DNA of 54,754 bases from Nocardioides jejuensis (GCF_004337475.1 NZ_SJZJ01000026.1:1-54754); one strand, 5' to 3'; shown: positions 8,549-17,752, numbered from the stretch's first letter. Notes: generated by a model from the letters alone, not told the origin. Numbers and translations are program-made.

Positions 8549-10039
8549 TCAGGTCCGCGGCACGGCCACGCGCGTAGGCATGCCCCGGCCGCGCAGGACG
8601 ACGGCCTCGCGCTCGACCCAGCGCGGCTGCTCGCTGGCAGCCGCGGCGAGCAGGGCGGCGTTCGCGACGCAGCGTTCGGGGTGCTCCTTGGCGACCGACG
8701 TGAGGCGGGCGGCCTCGTTCACCGCGTCGCCGATGACCGTGTACTCGTAACGGTCGGAGGAGCCGACGTTGCCGCACACGACCGGGCCGCCGGAGACGCC
8801 GACGCCGGCGGCGATCTCGGGGACCTCGCGCCGGAGCCGCTCGGCCAGGACGCGCGCGGCGGCCAGGGCCTGCGCGTCGCGCTCCTCGACGGCCATGGGT
8901 GCGCCCCAGATCGCCAGAGCCGCGTCGCCCTCGAACTTGTTGATCCAGCCGTCGTACTCGTGCACGACGTCGATGACGACGTCGAAGAATCGGTTGAGCA
9001 ACCCGACGACCTCGGTCGGGTCCAGTTCGGTCGCCATCGTCGTCGACCCCATCACGTCGACGAAGAGGACCGTCACGTCGCGGACCTCGCCACCCAGCTG
9101 TACGCCGTTGGCGAGCGCCTCGCGCGCGACGTCGACGCCCACGTGGCGACCGAACAGGTCGCGCAGCTGCTCGCGCTCGCGCAGGCCGGCGACCATCTCG
9201 TTGAACCCCGCCTGCAGCTCGCCGATCTCGGTGCCGTCGTCGATCGCGACCCAGGTGTTGAGCTTGCCCCGGCCGACGCGGGCGAAGCCTGCCCGGAGGG
9301 CACGGATCGGGTCCGCGGTCGCGCGGGCAGCGAGGAAGGTCACGAGCCCGCCGACCAGGATGATGACCGCGCCGAGCGAGATCATCGTCGCCCCGAGCTG
9401 GGCGTACGACGTGGCGTCGGCGCCGAGCACGATCGCGGTGAGGCCGGCCAGCATCAGGCCGCTCGCGGCGGCGCCGGTGCCCAGCAGCCATGCCATCGTG
9501 ACCCGGACCGAGACGTGGCCCGCCTTGTGCTTCGCGGGAAGGCCGGTCTCCAGCGCCGCCCGGGTGATCGGCCGGATCCGGCGTTCGACGATGAGGAAGG
9601 ACAGCGACGCCACCGTGATGCCGGTGATGGCGACGATCACCACGACGAGCGCCGCGCGGCCGACGTTCGAGGGGATGTTGATGATCCCGAAGAGCGCGGA
9701 GGCGAAGCCCCAGAGCGTCATGTGCATCCAGGCGTAGGCCTGGGGTGTCTTGAGCAGGCGGGACTTCTCGCGGTCGGTGGCCGGGCGCTGCTCGACCAGC
9801 CAGGTGTCGAGGCGCTTCTGGCGGCGGACGCCCCAGAAGGTGCCGAGGACCACGGCCGTCGGCACGTACGCCGCGAGCACCGCGAGGTTGAGCAGGCGTA
9901 CCCGGGTCTCGTCGCCACCCGGCAACGGGACCACGAAGGCAGCCAATGCGAAGACGACGGCCGCGCCGCCGAGGTTGGTGATGGTCAGCAGCACGGCGAT
10001 CACGAAGCGGATCGCGCGGCGGCGAGGGGCGCGGGCCAT
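8549..10039 (-). CDS. membrane-anchored class III adenylate/guanylate cyclase with HAMP domain
   Basis: A 496-residue protein with six hydrophobic segments in residues ~11-236, a HAMP linker (~237-290), and a class III cyclase domain (~318-490). Catalytic elements are complete: metal-binding Asp in LFVDVMGST and FEGDAALAIWG, the purine-specifying Lys in INKFEGD with its Asp partner in YTVIGDAVNEAARL, and the transition-state Asn/Arg in the same stretch. The Lys/Asp pair indicates ATP, i.e. cAMP. The architecture matches the mycobacterial Rv1318c/Rv1319c/Rv3645 group. It is monocistronic, converging on the lipoprotein gene. Confidence 0.9.
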   Translation of the reverse strand: MARAPRRRAIRFVIAVLLTITNLGGAAVVFALAAFVVPLPGGDETRVRLLNLAVLAAYVPTAVVLGTFWGVRRQKRLDTWLVEQRPATDREKSRLLKTPQAYAWMHMTLWGFASALFGIINIPSNVGRAALVVVIVAITGITVASLSFLIVERRIRPITRAALETGLPAKHKAGHVSVRVTMAWLLGTGAAASGLMLAGLTAIVLGADATSYAQLGATMISLGAVIILVGGLVTFLAARATADPIRALRAGFARVGRGKLNTWVAIDDGTEIGELQAGFNEMVAGLREREQLRDLFGRHVGVDVAREALANGVQLGGEVRDVTVLFVDVMGSTTMATELDPTEVVGLLNRFFDVVIDVVHEYDGWINKFEGDAALAIWGAPMAVEERDAQALAAARVLAERLRREVPEIAAGVGVSGGPVVCGNVGSSDRYEYTVIGDAVNEAARLTSVAKEHPERCVANAALLAAAASEQPRWVEREAVVLRGRGMPTRVAVPRT

Positions 10040-10075
10040 GCGCGCAGCATAGGGGTGGCGCCGGGCCCGGGTGCG

Positions 10076-10570
10076 TCACTCCGTGGCGTACGTCGGACTG
10101 CCCAGGCGGGTGAGTGCGTCGCCGGCGAGCCGGTGGACCGTCCACTCGTCCATGCCGACGGCACCGAGGGAGCGGTAGAACCCGATCGCCGGCTCGTTCC
10201 AGTCGAGGACCGACCACTCCAGGCGCTCGTAGCCGCGGTCGATGCACTCGGTCGCGAGGGCCGCCAGGAGGTCCTTCCCGAGCCCGAGGCCGCGGTGGTC
10301 CGGGCTGACGAAGAGGTCCTCGAGATAGATGCCGTGGATGCCGCGCCAGGTGGAGAAGTTGAGGAACCACAGCGCGATGCCGACGACCTCGCCGTCGTGC
10401 GTCGCGACGTGTCCGAAGAGCGCGGGGGAGTCGCCGAAGAGCGCAGCCTCGAGCTGGGTGACCGTGAGGCGGCACTCGTCCGGAGCCTTCTCGTACGCCG
10501 CCAGCTCGTGCACCAGGGCAACCGTCCGCTCGAGGTCGGCGTGCGTGATGCGGCGGATCGCGGTGCTCAT
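10076..10570 (-). CDS. GNAT acetyltransferase, diamine/thialysine N-acetyltransferase-like
   Basis: A 164-residue GNAT protein. It shows the acetyl-CoA loop RGLGLGKDLL and the IYLEDLFV and LDWNEPAIGFY signatures of the spermidine/spermine (SSAT)-type family; the likely substrate is a polyamine or lysine-like amine. The ATG at 10570 begins MSTAIRRITHADL, where similarity starts; the frame is open upstream but unconserved. A long inverted repeat lies just upstream (10639-10725). Confidence 0.85.
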   Translation of the reverse strand: MSTAIRRITHADLERTVALVHELAAYEKAPDECRLTVTQLEAALFGDSPALFGHVATHDGEVVGIALWFLNFSTWRGIHGIYLEDLFVSPDHRGLGLGKDLLAALATECIDRGYERLEWSVLDWNEPAIGFYRSLGAVGMDEWTVHRLAGDALTRLGSPTYATE

Positions 10571-10638
10571 GCCCGCGAGTCTGTCAGCGGCGCCAAGGTG
10601 AGGCAGCGGCGAGGAGCCGGGCCGGTTCCCGGCCGCCG

Positions 10639-10725
10639 TGCACGAACCGACACAGTGACGCGTCAGCCACGAGGCCGCCACACTCAGGTGCAGACGGATG
10701 ACACGTCACTGTGTCGGTTCGTGCA
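10639..10725. repeat. 22-bp perfect inverted repeat with 43-bp spacer
   Basis: Positions 10639-10660 and 10704-10725 are exact reverse complements (22/22). They begin TGCACGAACC and end GGTTCGTGCA. The 43-bp spacer contains no gene. It lies between two minus-strand genes (DUF3592 end at 10742, GNAT start at 10570). It could be a long-loop terminator, a REP/MITE-like element or a regulatory structure. Confidence 0.7.
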
Positions 10726-10741
10726 GGGTCGACGTGGCAGG

Positions 10742-11149
10742 TCACGTTGTGTGTGCTGTACGGGCGGTGCTGCGGGTGAGAGACCAACTCACCGCGCCGA
10801 GGAGTGGGCCGGCAATCGTTCCGAAGACCAGCAGCCCCCACAGAGCGGACGCCGTTGACGTGGTCGCCTTCGCCGGATGGGCGGGGTCGTAGCGGACCGC
10901 CACCGGGTCGCCTACCTCTGCATCGCGACAGTCGAATCCCTTGCCACTGCTGCTCTCGAAGCGCACTGTCTGCCCCGATGCGGTGCGGAACTCGACCACG
11001 CAGTGGAACATCGTCCTCCGGATGACCGACCCTTCGGCGTGTGCCCTGTCCCGGAAGAGCGTGTAGCCCGCGAGGACCGCTCCGAGGATCAGGGCGAGGC
11101 TGACCAGCGCGGTGCCTGCAACTTCGCCCCACTCTCTGGCGCGGCTCAC
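10742..11149 (-). CDS. DUF3592 membrane protein
   Basis: A 135-residue protein with an N-terminal membrane segment (ALVSLALILGAVLAGYTLF), a central beta-rich DUF3592 region (HCVVEFRTASGQTVRFES ... VAVRYDPAHPAKA), and a C-terminal membrane segment. The family function is unknown. GTG 11149 overlaps the stop of the upstream gene (GTGA), so the two are translationally coupled. Confidence 0.75.
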   Translation of the reverse strand: MSRAREWGEVAGTALVSLALILGAVLAGYTLFRDRAHAEGSVIRRTMFHCVVEFRTASGQTVRFESSSGKGFDCRDAEVGDPVAVRYDPAHPAKATTSTASALWGLLVFGTIAGPLLGAVSWSLTRSTARTAHTT

Positions 11150-11973
11150 GGGCAGGTGCTCAGCACGCGCTCGCACGCAGCGATCAGGGCAGCCCGGATC
11201 GGGGCGCCTCGTTCGGCGAACTCCCGCTGCAGACGGACGTACTCCGCCTTGCCCTCGGGCGTCTCGATCGCGACCGGCGTCCACTCCTCGCCGGTCGGGT
11301 CCAGCGTCCACCCCGTCATGTTGTACGGCGCCGCGCGCATGTCGAGGATCCGGATGTCCCAGGCGAGCTCGAAGGCATCGGCGATCAGGTCGCTGCCGAT
11401 CAGCGGCGCCAGCCGGTAGGCGTGCTTGTAGAGGTCCATGCCGCCGTGGAGACAGGCCGGCTGCTCGTACGCCGGACGGTCGTCGGACCGCGGCTGGAGC
11501 GAGTTCATGCCGACCGCAGACGGGGTGAAGAAGCGGAACGCGTCGAAGTGCGAGCAGGTGATGCGATGGCTCTCGGTCACGCGGTCGGTGTCGGCGGCGC
11601 TCAGCCGGAGCGGCATCGGGTGCCGGTTCTCCTCGGAGCCGTGGACCATCGCCCACTCGTGCAGGCCGAAGCAGCCGAAGTTGCCCGCGCGGGCAGCGGT
11701 GGCGACCAGCAGCTCGTGCACCTGCGCGACTCTCGCGAGTTGTGAGTGAGTCGGGCGCTCCGCAGACCCTGATGTTCGACTCTCAACCTCGAAGCCCGGG
11801 TTCCAGCGCAGCAGCTGGGCCGGGCGGAAGTTGTAGTACGTGAAGAGGAAGTCGTGCACGGGGTGCTTCACGCCCGCTGCCCGGCGTTCGAGGTGCGGCG
11901 TCACGTACGGCGCGAGCCGGGCCGCGTGGGCGGCGGCGCGCTCGTCGTCGTTCAGCCGGTCCACGACCCTCAC
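11146..11973 (-). CDS. conserved actinobacterial protein, often auto-labelled 3-methyladenine DNA glycosylase
   Basis: A 275-residue cytoplasmic protein with motifs I recognise from actinobacterial homologues: HPVHDFLFTYYNFRPAQLLRWNPG, FGCFGLHEWAMV, and QPACLHGGMDLYKHAYRLAPL. Homologues often carry the database name 3-methyladenine DNA glycosylase. I see no helix-hairpin-helix or AAG-type motif to support that. Several invariant-looking His, Asp and Cys residues suggest an enzyme. The ATG at 11973 has no strong ribosome site. It is coupled to the DUF3592 gene downstream. Confidence 0.6.
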   Translation of the reverse strand: MRVVDRLNDDERAAAHAARLAPYVTPHLERRAAGVKHPVHDFLFTYYNFRPAQLLRWNPGFEVESRTSGSAERPTHSQLARVAQVHELLVATAARAGNFGCFGLHEWAMVHGSEENRHPMPLRLSAADTDRVTESHRITCSHFDAFRFFTPSAVGMNSLQPRSDDRPAYEQPACLHGGMDLYKHAYRLAPLIGSDLIADAFELAWDIRILDMRAAPYNMTGWTLDPTGEEWTPVAIETPEGKAEYVRLQREFAERGAPIRAALIAACERVLSTCP

Positions 11974-11994
11974 GATAGTGAGGGAGGACAGCGG

Positions 11995-12420
11995 TCAGGG
12001 AATCGGAGAGAGCGATCGGCGGCGCCCGATGGCGACAGCCAGCATGAGGAGTCCGGCCACGACCAGGGAGGCCGCGCCGATGAGCCAGCCCGTCTCGAGA
12101 TGGACCAGGCATCCGTCGGTGACGTGGTCGCGCGGCATGCAGGTCGGAGTGCCCTCGTTGAGCAGAGTCACGGACGCGGCGGCGACCGGGATCGCGGACG
12201 CGACCAGCCACCCGGCCACCCGGGTATCGATCCCGAACGGAAGCAGCAGCAGGAGCACGGCTGCAGCCAGGAGGATCGCTCCGAAACCCCACAGGACCAG
12301 GGCGGACATGCTGATCAGGCCGACCAGGAGCAGCAGGAAGAAGCCGCCGAACGAGCGGCCCAGCGGGTGGTCGTCGAGCGGATGCCGTTCGGTGGGTGGG
12401 TAAGCGCTGACCGGGTCCAT
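11995..12420 (-). CDS. small multi-pass membrane protein, unknown function
   Basis: A 141-residue protein with about four hydrophobic segments and a short loop containing two cysteines between segments 3 and 4 (TCMPRDHVTDGCLVH). No recognised family. ATG 12420 is preceded by TACGCT on the minus strand (12432-12427), 6 nt away, suggesting a leaderless transcript. Confidence 0.6.
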   Translation of the reverse strand: MDPVSAYPPTERHPLDDHPLGRSFGGFFLLLLVGLISMSALVLWGFGAILLAAAVLLLLLPFGIDTRVAGWLVASAIPVAAASVTLLNEGTPTCMPRDHVTDGCLVHLETGWLIGAASLVVAGLLMLAVAIGRRRSLSPIP

Positions 12421-12445
12421 GCCCGGAGCGTAGGGGGAGCCCGGC

Positions 12446-12874
12446 TTACGCGTCCTGCAACTTCGCGATCGCCTCGCGCAGCGACTCGGGCCAGGTCGCC
12501 TTCGTGCCCGCGCGGTAGTCGAATGCCACGATGCGACCGGTGCCCTCGGCGGCCACCCGGCCGTGGGTTGTGCTCACGACCACGTAGCGCATCGTGAACT
12601 CGCCGTCCTGCACGTCGGTGACCGAGGCTCCGATCCGCACGGAGTCGGGATACGTCAGGGGCACCCGGAAGCGGCAGTCGGTCGAGGCGAGGATGGGGCC
12701 CACCCCCGTGGTCTCCATCAGGTTCGCGATGCCGATGGCCTCGAAGTAGGCCAGCCGCCCGTCCTCGAACCAGCGGAAGTACTGCGTGTTGTTGACGTGC
12801 CCGAACGCGTCCATGTCGCCCCAGGCGACCGGGAAGTCGACGATCACGGGCATGCCCTCGAGGTGTTCGCTCAC
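12446..12874 (-). CDS. acyl-CoA thioesterase, hot-dog 4HBT family
   Basis: A 142-residue single hot-dog domain with the 4-hydroxybenzoyl-CoA thioesterase signature WGDMDAFGHVNNTQYFRWFEDGR; the Asp in GDMDAFGHVNN is the usual catalytic residue. It likely hydrolyses a short acyl-CoA in the cytoplasm; the substrate is unknown. GTG 12874 begins MSEHLEGM. It is divergent from the RDD gene across 48 bp. Confidence 0.85.
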   Translation of the reverse strand: MSEHLEGMPVIVDFPVAWGDMDAFGHVNNTQYFRWFEDGRLAYFEAIGIANLMETTGVGPILASTDCRFRVPLTYPDSVRIGASVTDVQDGEFTMRYVVVSTTHGRVAAEGTGRIVAFDYRAGTKATWPESLREAIAKLQDA

Positions 12875-12922
12875 AGGGCCTTTCTACTCCGTCGCGCAGT
12901 CCGCGCGACTAGGGTGCGGGAC

Positions 12923-13636
12923 GTGTCTGATGCTGCCGCCGGCTGGTACCCCGACCCCACGCCCGCCCCGGGCGTCCCCACGTTGCGGTACTGGGACGGA
13001 GCCGCCTGGACCGAGCACGTCGCTCCGGCTCAGCAGTACGTCTCCCCGGCGTACGCCGCCCAGCCGGTCGGTCCCACGACACCCGATGGCGTGCCGCTGG
13101 CCCACTGGGGTTGGCGGGTGCTGGCGTACCTGATCGACTCCGCGATCCTGATGGCCGCCACCATGCCGCTAATGATCCCGATGCAGATCCACATGCAGCG
13201 CCGCATGGACGACCTGGTCCGCCAGGTCGACGCGAACAGCTCGATGGCTGACTTCTGGTCCGTCTACGGCTCGATCATGCGGGAGATGATGTACGCCGAG
13301 ATTCCGGCTGTCCTCATCGTCGCGCTGTACGCCGCGGTGATGATGCGGTGGAAGGGTGCGACGATCGGCAAGCTGGCGCTCGGCCTGCAGGTGCGGCTGC
13401 GCGACCGGACCGACCGCCTGCCGTGGTCCGCGATCGTGGTGCGCGTGCTCACCTTCAACGGAGCCAGCCTGCTGCCGATGGTTCTCCTGGCGGTCGGACT
13501 CTGGCGCGCCGGGGTCCTCCTCATGGTCCTCGTCGCCTGTTACGGGTTCGTCGACGGCCTGTGGCCGTTGTGGGGCCGCGACAGGCAGGCACTCCACGAC
13601 AAGTTCGCCCGCACGTACGTGGTGAAGACGCGCTGA
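12923..13636 (+). CDS. DUF2510-RDD family membrane protein
   Basis: A 237-residue protein. The first ~35 residues are a DUF2510 motif (GWYPDPTPAPGVPTLRYWDG...WTEH), followed by an RDD domain with three or four transmembrane segments (LAHWGWRVLAYLIDSAIL, AEIPAVLIVALYAAVMM, KGATIGKLALGLQVR, VLLMVLVACYGFVDGLW). Some RDD proteins act as ion exchangers, but the role here is unknown. The GTG start has TAGGGT (12910-12915) exactly 7 nt upstream, the same leaderless layout as bioQ. Confidence 0.82.
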   Translation: MSDAAAGWYPDPTPAPGVPTLRYWDGAAWTEHVAPAQQYVSPAYAAQPVGPTTPDGVPLAHWGWRVLAYLIDSAILMAATMPLMIPMQIHMQRRMDDLVRQVDANSSMADFWSVYGSIMREMMYAEIPAVLIVALYAAVMMRWKGATIGKLALGLQVRLRDRTDRLPWSAIVVRVLTFNGASLLPMVLLAVGLWRAGVLLMVLVACYGFVDGLWPLWGRDRQALHDKFARTYVVKTR

Positions 13637-13639
13637 TCC

Positions 13640-14755
13640 TCAGACAGTGACCGCGGACGCTGCGACACGTGCCGGGCGCCGGCGGCGCCAGGCGACCGTG
13701 ACGAGCCCGAGCGACAGCGTGAGGGCGGGGCCGGTGAGCAGCGCGCCGTAGAACGCTTCGCCGGTCGTGAACGGAAGGCGATAGAGCAGCCAGAGGATCG
13801 CGGTCGCCGGGGCGCCCATCAGCATCGCCGCGTGGTGGATCCGCCAGTCCTCGCGCGCCACCGGGTCACCGGCCGCGCGCAGGTTGACGGTGGTGAGGGC
13901 AAGGCCGAGAGCGTTGGCGACGATCGCGCTGAGCGTGACCCGGTCCAGCCCGTCGAAGCTCACTGCGTATCCGATGACGAGCGACGCCAACCCGAGGACG
14001 CCCGCGGCGAGCGCACCCGGCTCGAGCTTGGACGTGATCGCAGCATGCACGTCTCGACTGCGCGGAACTGGCATCAGTCGGGTTGCGAGGATCGCGGCCA
14101 TCGGTGCCCACACGGCCTCGATGGCGCCGCCGGCGAGGTTGGTGACCTCCTGGGTGACGCCGGGCCACGCCATCCCGAGCAGGATGTAGAGGACCCGCAG
14201 GAACGGTGCGGTGCACAGCAGGGCGAATGCGTAGGTCATCAGCACCCGGTGTGACGCGATGTGTCGCTGGCGCGCTGCGAGGACGCCGAGCACGGTGCCG
14301 GCCAGGGTGCCGATCGCGAGGCCCCACAGCTGGAGGTAGAACGCCGGGCCGTCGTAGGTGCCACGCGGCCCCACCAGCACGAGGTACGTCATCGCGCCCA
14401 GCATTGCGGTCACGGCCAGGGTCGCCTGGACTCGGCCGACGATGCGGTGTACGCCGGGCCGGCGGCGGCTGCGGTTCGTCAGCTGGAAGACCGCGAGAGC
14501 GATCGCGATCGACCCGAGGCTCGTGTGCATGAGCAGTACCCAGCGATGCGCGGAGTAGACACCCTGCTGTTCGTGATGGATCGAGCCGGCGCCGAGCGCG
14601 TGGTCACTGCCGACGGCTGCGCTGAAGGTGTGGTCCCACAGCTCGGGCCCGCCCCCGAAGAGCCGGGCGGTGTACTCGAACGCCATCGGCGCGTACACGA
14701 GCACGACGGTGGCGATGACGAACCAGGCCACGGTGGCCAGACGGGGAGTGCGCAT
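13640..14755 (-). CDS. DUF2306-type multi-pass membrane protein
   Basis: A 371-residue protein with about nine hydrophobic segments. The N-terminal half (HRWVLLMHTSLGSIAIALAVFQLTN and RRRPGVHRIVGRVQA) matches DUF2306, whose conserved histidines resemble haem-ligating positions of cytochrome b-like proteins. Function unknown. The ATG at 14755 with GAGGT upstream is preferred; the frame is open further upstream but runs into the divergent TetR gene. It is likely controlled by that TetR protein. Confidence 0.75.
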   Translation of the reverse strand: MRTPRLATVAWFVIATVVLVYAPMAFEYTARLFGGGPELWDHTFSAAVGSDHALGAGSIHHEQQGVYSAHRWVLLMHTSLGSIAIALAVFQLTNRSRRRPGVHRIVGRVQATLAVTAMLGAMTYLVLVGPRGTYDGPAFYLQLWGLAIGTLAGTVLGVLAARQRHIASHRVLMTYAFALLCTAPFLRVLYILLGMAWPGVTQEVTNLAGGAIEAVWAPMAAILATRLMPVPRSRDVHAAITSKLEPGALAAGVLGLASLVIGYAVSFDGLDRVTLSAIVANALGLALTTVNLRAAGDPVAREDWRIHHAAMLMGAPATAILWLLYRLPFTTGEAFYGALLTGPALTLSLGLVTVAWRRRRPARVAASAVTV

Positions 14756-14770
14756 GGGGACCTCACTGCT

Positions 14771-14784
14771 ATAACAAACGTTAT
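14771..14784. promoter_or_regulatory. candidate TetR operator between DUF2306 gene and tetR
   Basis: ATAAC (14771-14775) and GTTAT (14780-14784) are perfect inverted half-sites with a 4-base spacer. They sit in an AT-rich patch inside the 65-bp divergent gap. Position and symmetry suggest the binding site of the adjacent TetR protein. Confidence 0.55.
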
Positions 14785-14820
14785 GGACAAGTATCCCGCA
14801 TATGTAAATCAGGTGCACCG

Positions 14821-15453
14821 GTGAGCTCCGGTGACATGCGTCGCAGGCTGGTCGAGGCCGCGGCGGAGCTCGTCGCCGAAGGCGGCGCCGGGACGCTGAC
14901 GGTGCGGAAGGTCGCTGCGGCCGCCGGGACGTCGACCATGGCGGTGTACACGCACTTCGGTGCGATGGAACCACTCGTGGTTGCCGTCGTGGAGGAGGGC
15001 TTCGCGATGCTCGAGCGGGCGTTCCTCGCCGTCGAGTCGACCGATGATCCGATCCGCGACGTGGCGGCGCAGACCGCGGCCTACCTGGCACACGCGCGGG
15101 AGTACGCCGCGCTGTACGCCGTCATGTTCGGCACGGCACCGCTTGGCCGGTTCCAGCTGCCGCCCCCGAGCAAGGACCAGCGGGGTCGCGCGGCGACTCT
15201 CGACCGGGTCGCGGCCGCTCTGGAGCGGGCGGTTCAGGCGGGACGGTTGTCGGCCGACCGGCCTGCTGACCTGTCCTTCCGTTGGTGGACGGTGGCCCAC
15301 GGCTACGCGATGCTCGTGGCCGGAGGCTTCGTGCTGGACGAGCGCGGGCGCGAGCGGGTCCTGGAGCCGTCGCTCGTCGCGTTCTTCGTCGGGCACGGCG
15401 ACGACGAGGAACGGGCGAGGGCGTCGGTCGGCGCGGGCTTGGCGGCCCGATAA
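14821..15453 (+). CDS. TetR family transcriptional regulator
   Basis: A 210-residue TetR protein with an N-terminal helix-turn-helix (GAGTLTVRKVAAAAGTSTMAVYTHF, about residues 24-48) and a C-terminal domain of the WHG type (WWTVAHGYAMLVAGGF). It probably represses itself and the divergent DUF2306 gene through ATAAC-N4-GTTAT. GTG 14821 is the first start in frame. The stop TAA forms part of the -10 TAACCT of the next gene. Confidence 0.85.
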   Translation: MSSGDMRRRLVEAAAELVAEGGAGTLTVRKVAAAAGTSTMAVYTHFGAMEPLVVAVVEEGFAMLERAFLAVESTDDPIRDVAAQTAAYLAHAREYAALYAVMFGTAPLGRFQLPPPSKDQRGRAATLDRVAAALERAVQAGRLSADRPADLSFRWWTVAHGYAMLVAGGFVLDERGRERVLEPSLVAFFVGHGDDEERARASVGAGLAAR

Positions 15454-15456
15454 CCT
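15451..15456 (+). promoter_or_regulatory. -10 box TAACCT of the FAH-gltX operon
   Basis: TAACCT (15451-15456) ends 7 nt before GTG 15464 and includes the TAA stop of the TetR gene. It implies leaderless transcription of the hydrolase gene. Confidence 0.5.
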
Positions 15457-15463
15457 TGCGCCC

Positions 15464-16273
15464 GTGCGCATCGTTCGATTCACCCCGCTCAGCGGCGACA
15501 GCGACGAGATCTCCTACGGCGTCCTGACGGGGGAGGTCGACCAGTTCGGCCAGCCGGCGGACGACGCGGTCATCGTCGCGCTCGCCGGCGACCCGCTCTA
15601 CGTCGGGATCAAGCTCCTCGAGAAGGAGTACGCCGTCGGCGACGTCCGCCTCCTGAGCCCGATCATCCCGCGCAGCAAGGTCATCGGCATCGGCAAGAAC
15701 TACGCCGCGCACGCGGCGGAGATGGGCGGCGACGTCCCGGCCGAGCCGCTGATGTTCCTCAAGCCGAACACCTCGGTGGTCGGACCCAACGACGTCATCC
15801 GCCTCCCCGCGCAGAGCGAGGAAGTGCACTACGAGGGCGAGCTCGCCGTCGTCATCGGCCGCATCTGCCGCGACGTCCCCGCCGAGAAGGCCGCGGACGT
15901 GATCCACGGCTACACCGTCGCCAACGACGTCACCGCGCGCGACCTGCAGCGCCGGGACGGCCAGTTCACCCGCGCCAAGGGCTTCGACACCTTCTGCCCC
16001 CTCGGCCCGTGGATCGAGACCGAGCTCGACCCGAGCAACCTCCAGGTGCAGACGTACCTCAACGGAGACCTCGTCCAGGACGGCAACACGTCCGACCTGG
16101 TCTTCGACATCCCGACCCTCGTCGCGCACGTCAGCAGCGTCATGACCCTGCTGCCCGGCGACGTCATCCTCACCGGCACCCCTGATGGTGTCGGCCCGCT
16201 CAGCGCCGACGACGAGGTCGAGATCCTGATCTCGGGCATCGGCGCCCTCACGAACAAGGTGGCCCCTCGATGA
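15464..16273 (+). CDS. fumarylacetoacetate hydrolase family protein
   Basis: A 269-residue FAH-fold enzyme. The N-terminal ~60 residues form the small domain; the catalytic domain carries [15 protein letters not shown], the metal-binding Glu pair in [11 protein letters not shown], the NDVTARDLQ motif, and a GTPDGVGPL end loop. Family members hydrolyse or decarboxylate beta-diketo acids (acylpyruvase, oxaloacetate decarboxylase). The substrate is open; 2-hydroxyhepta-2,4-diene-1,7-dioate isomerase is a frequent but weak label. It overlaps gltX by four bases (ATGA), an arrangement shared with other actinobacteria. Confidence 0.88.
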   Translation: MRIVRFTPLSGDSDEISYGVLTGEVDQFGQPADDAVIVALAGDPLYVGIKLLEKEYAVGDVRLLSPIIPRSKVIGIGKNYAAHAAEMGGDVPAEPLMFLKPNTSVVGPNDVIRLPAQSEEVHYEGELAVVIGRICRDVPAEKAADVIHGYTVANDVTARDLQRRDGQFTRAKGFDTFCPLGPWIETELDPSNLQVQTYLNGDLVQDGNTSDLVFDIPTLVAHVSSVMTLLPGDVILTGTPDGVGPLSADDEVEILISGIGALTNKVAPR

Positions 16274-17736
16274 GCACCCCCGTCCGCGTCCGCATGGCCC
16301 CGTCCCCGACGGGCTCCCCGCACGTCGGCCTGGTCCGCACCGCGCTCTTCAACTGGGCCTTCGCGCGCCACCACGGCGGCACCTTCGTCTTCCGCATCGA
16401 GGACACCGACAAGGAGCGCAGCACCGACGAGTCGCTGAGCTCGATCATCGACCTGATGCGCTGGCTCGGTCTCGACTGGGACGAGGGCCCCGAGGTCGGC
16501 GGTCCCCACGCGCCGTACAAGCAGAGCGAGCGGAGCGAGCTGTACGCCGACGCGCTGGCCAAGCTGCGCGGCTCCCGCTTCGCGTACGACTGCTACTGCA
16601 CCAACGACGAGGTCGAGGCGCGCCGCAAGGAGTCGGGCTCGAAGGTCATCGGCTACGACGGCTTCTGCCGCGAGCTGACGGAGGAGCAGGTGGCGGCGTT
16701 CACCGCCGACGGCCGCCTCCCGGTCGTCCGCTTCCGGATGCCCGACGGCTCGATCACGTGGCACGACCTGGTCCGCGGCGACGTCACCTTCGAGACGAAG
16801 TTCGTGCCGGACTACGCCCTCGCGCGCGCCAACGGCGACCCGCTCTACACGCTGGTCAACCCGGTCGACGACGCGCTGATGGAGATCACCCACGTCCTCC
16901 GTGGCGAGGACCTGCTCTCGAGCACGCCGCGCCAGATCGCCCTCTACGAGGCGCTCAAGGAGCTCGGCATCGCGAAGGCGACGCCGGAGTTCGGCCACCT
17001 CCCGTACGTCATGGGCGAGGGCAACAAGAAGCTCTCCAAGCGCGACCCCGAGGCGCACGCGCTGGCCTACCGCGACCAGGGCTTCATCCCCGAGGGCCTG
17101 CTCAACTACCTCGCGCTCCTCGGCTGGTCGATCGCCGCCGACCGCGACGTCTTCTCGATGGAGGAGATGGTCGCTGCGTTCGACATCGCCGACGTCAACG
17201 CGAACCCGGCGAAGTTCGACATCAAGAAGTGCGACGCCATCAACACCGAGCACATGAAGCTGCTCACCGAGGCGGACTGCAAGCAGCGGATCCTGCCGTT
17301 CCTCCAGCGCGCGGGCATCGTCGGCGAGACGCTGTCGGCGCACGAGGAGGTGCTGCTCGACCAGCTGATGCCGCTCGTGGCACCGCGCCTGCGCAAGCTC
17401 GCCGAGGCCCCGGGCCTCGTCGCCTCCTTCTTCGTCTCCGACGACGACTTCGCGATCGACGAGGCGGCTCGCGCCAAGGTGCTCAACGAGGCGGGCCTCG
17501 AGGTCGTCCAGGCGGCGTACGACGCCCTCCGCGGCCTCGACGAGTGGACCACCGTCACGATCGAGGAGGCGCTGACCCAGCGTCTCGTCGAGACCATGGA
17601 GCTCAAGCCGCGCGTCGCGTTCGGTCCGGTCCGGGTGGCCACCTCCGGCGCCCAGATCTCGCCGCCGCTCTTCGAGTCGCTGGACCTGCTCGGCCGGGAG
17701 AAGACCCTCGGCCGCCTCCAGGCCGCGCTGGCCTGA
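16270..17736 (+). CDS. gltX: glutamyl-tRNA synthetase
   Basis: A 488-residue class I aminoacyl-tRNA synthetase charging tRNA-Glu. The HIGH-type motif is [10 protein letters not shown] (residues ~12-21), the KMSKS-type loop is KKLSKRDPE, and the anticodon-binding helical domain fills the C-terminal ~170 residues. In actinobacteria it often also misacylates tRNA-Gln for GatCAB (family knowledge). The start overlaps the hydrolase stop (ATGA). Both tRNA-Glu and tRNA-Gln genes lie 2 kb downstream. Confidence 0.97.
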   Translation: MSTPVRVRMAPSPTGSPHVGLVRTALFNWAFARHHGGTFVFRIEDTDKERSTDESLSSIIDLMRWLGLDWDEGPEVGGPHAPYKQSERSELYADALAKLRGSRFAYDCYCTNDEVEARRKESGSKVIGYDGFCRELTEEQVAAFTADGRLPVVRFRMPDGSITWHDLVRGDVTFETKFVPDYALARANGDPLYTLVNPVDDALMEITHVLRGEDLLSSTPRQIALYEALKELGIAKATPEFGHLPYVMGEGNKKLSKRDPEAHALAYRDQGFIPEGLLNYLALLGWSIAADRDVFSMEEMVAAFDIADVNANPAKFDIKKCDAINTEHMKLLTEADCKQRILPFLQRAGIVGETLSAHEEVLLDQLMPLVAPRLRKLAEAPGLVASFFVSDDDFAIDEAARAKVLNEAGLEVVQAAYDALRGLDEWTTVTIEEALTQRLVETMELKPRVAFGPVRVATSGAQISPPLFESLDLLGREKTLGRLQAALA

Positions 17737-17752
17737 GCGCGTCCCTGACCTC

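Noticed and set aside
8549..15453. Accessory block as a defence or secondary-metabolite island
   Set aside because: Genes are unrelated housekeeping or regulatory types; no nucleases, toxins, methylases, NRPS/PKS or mobile genes.
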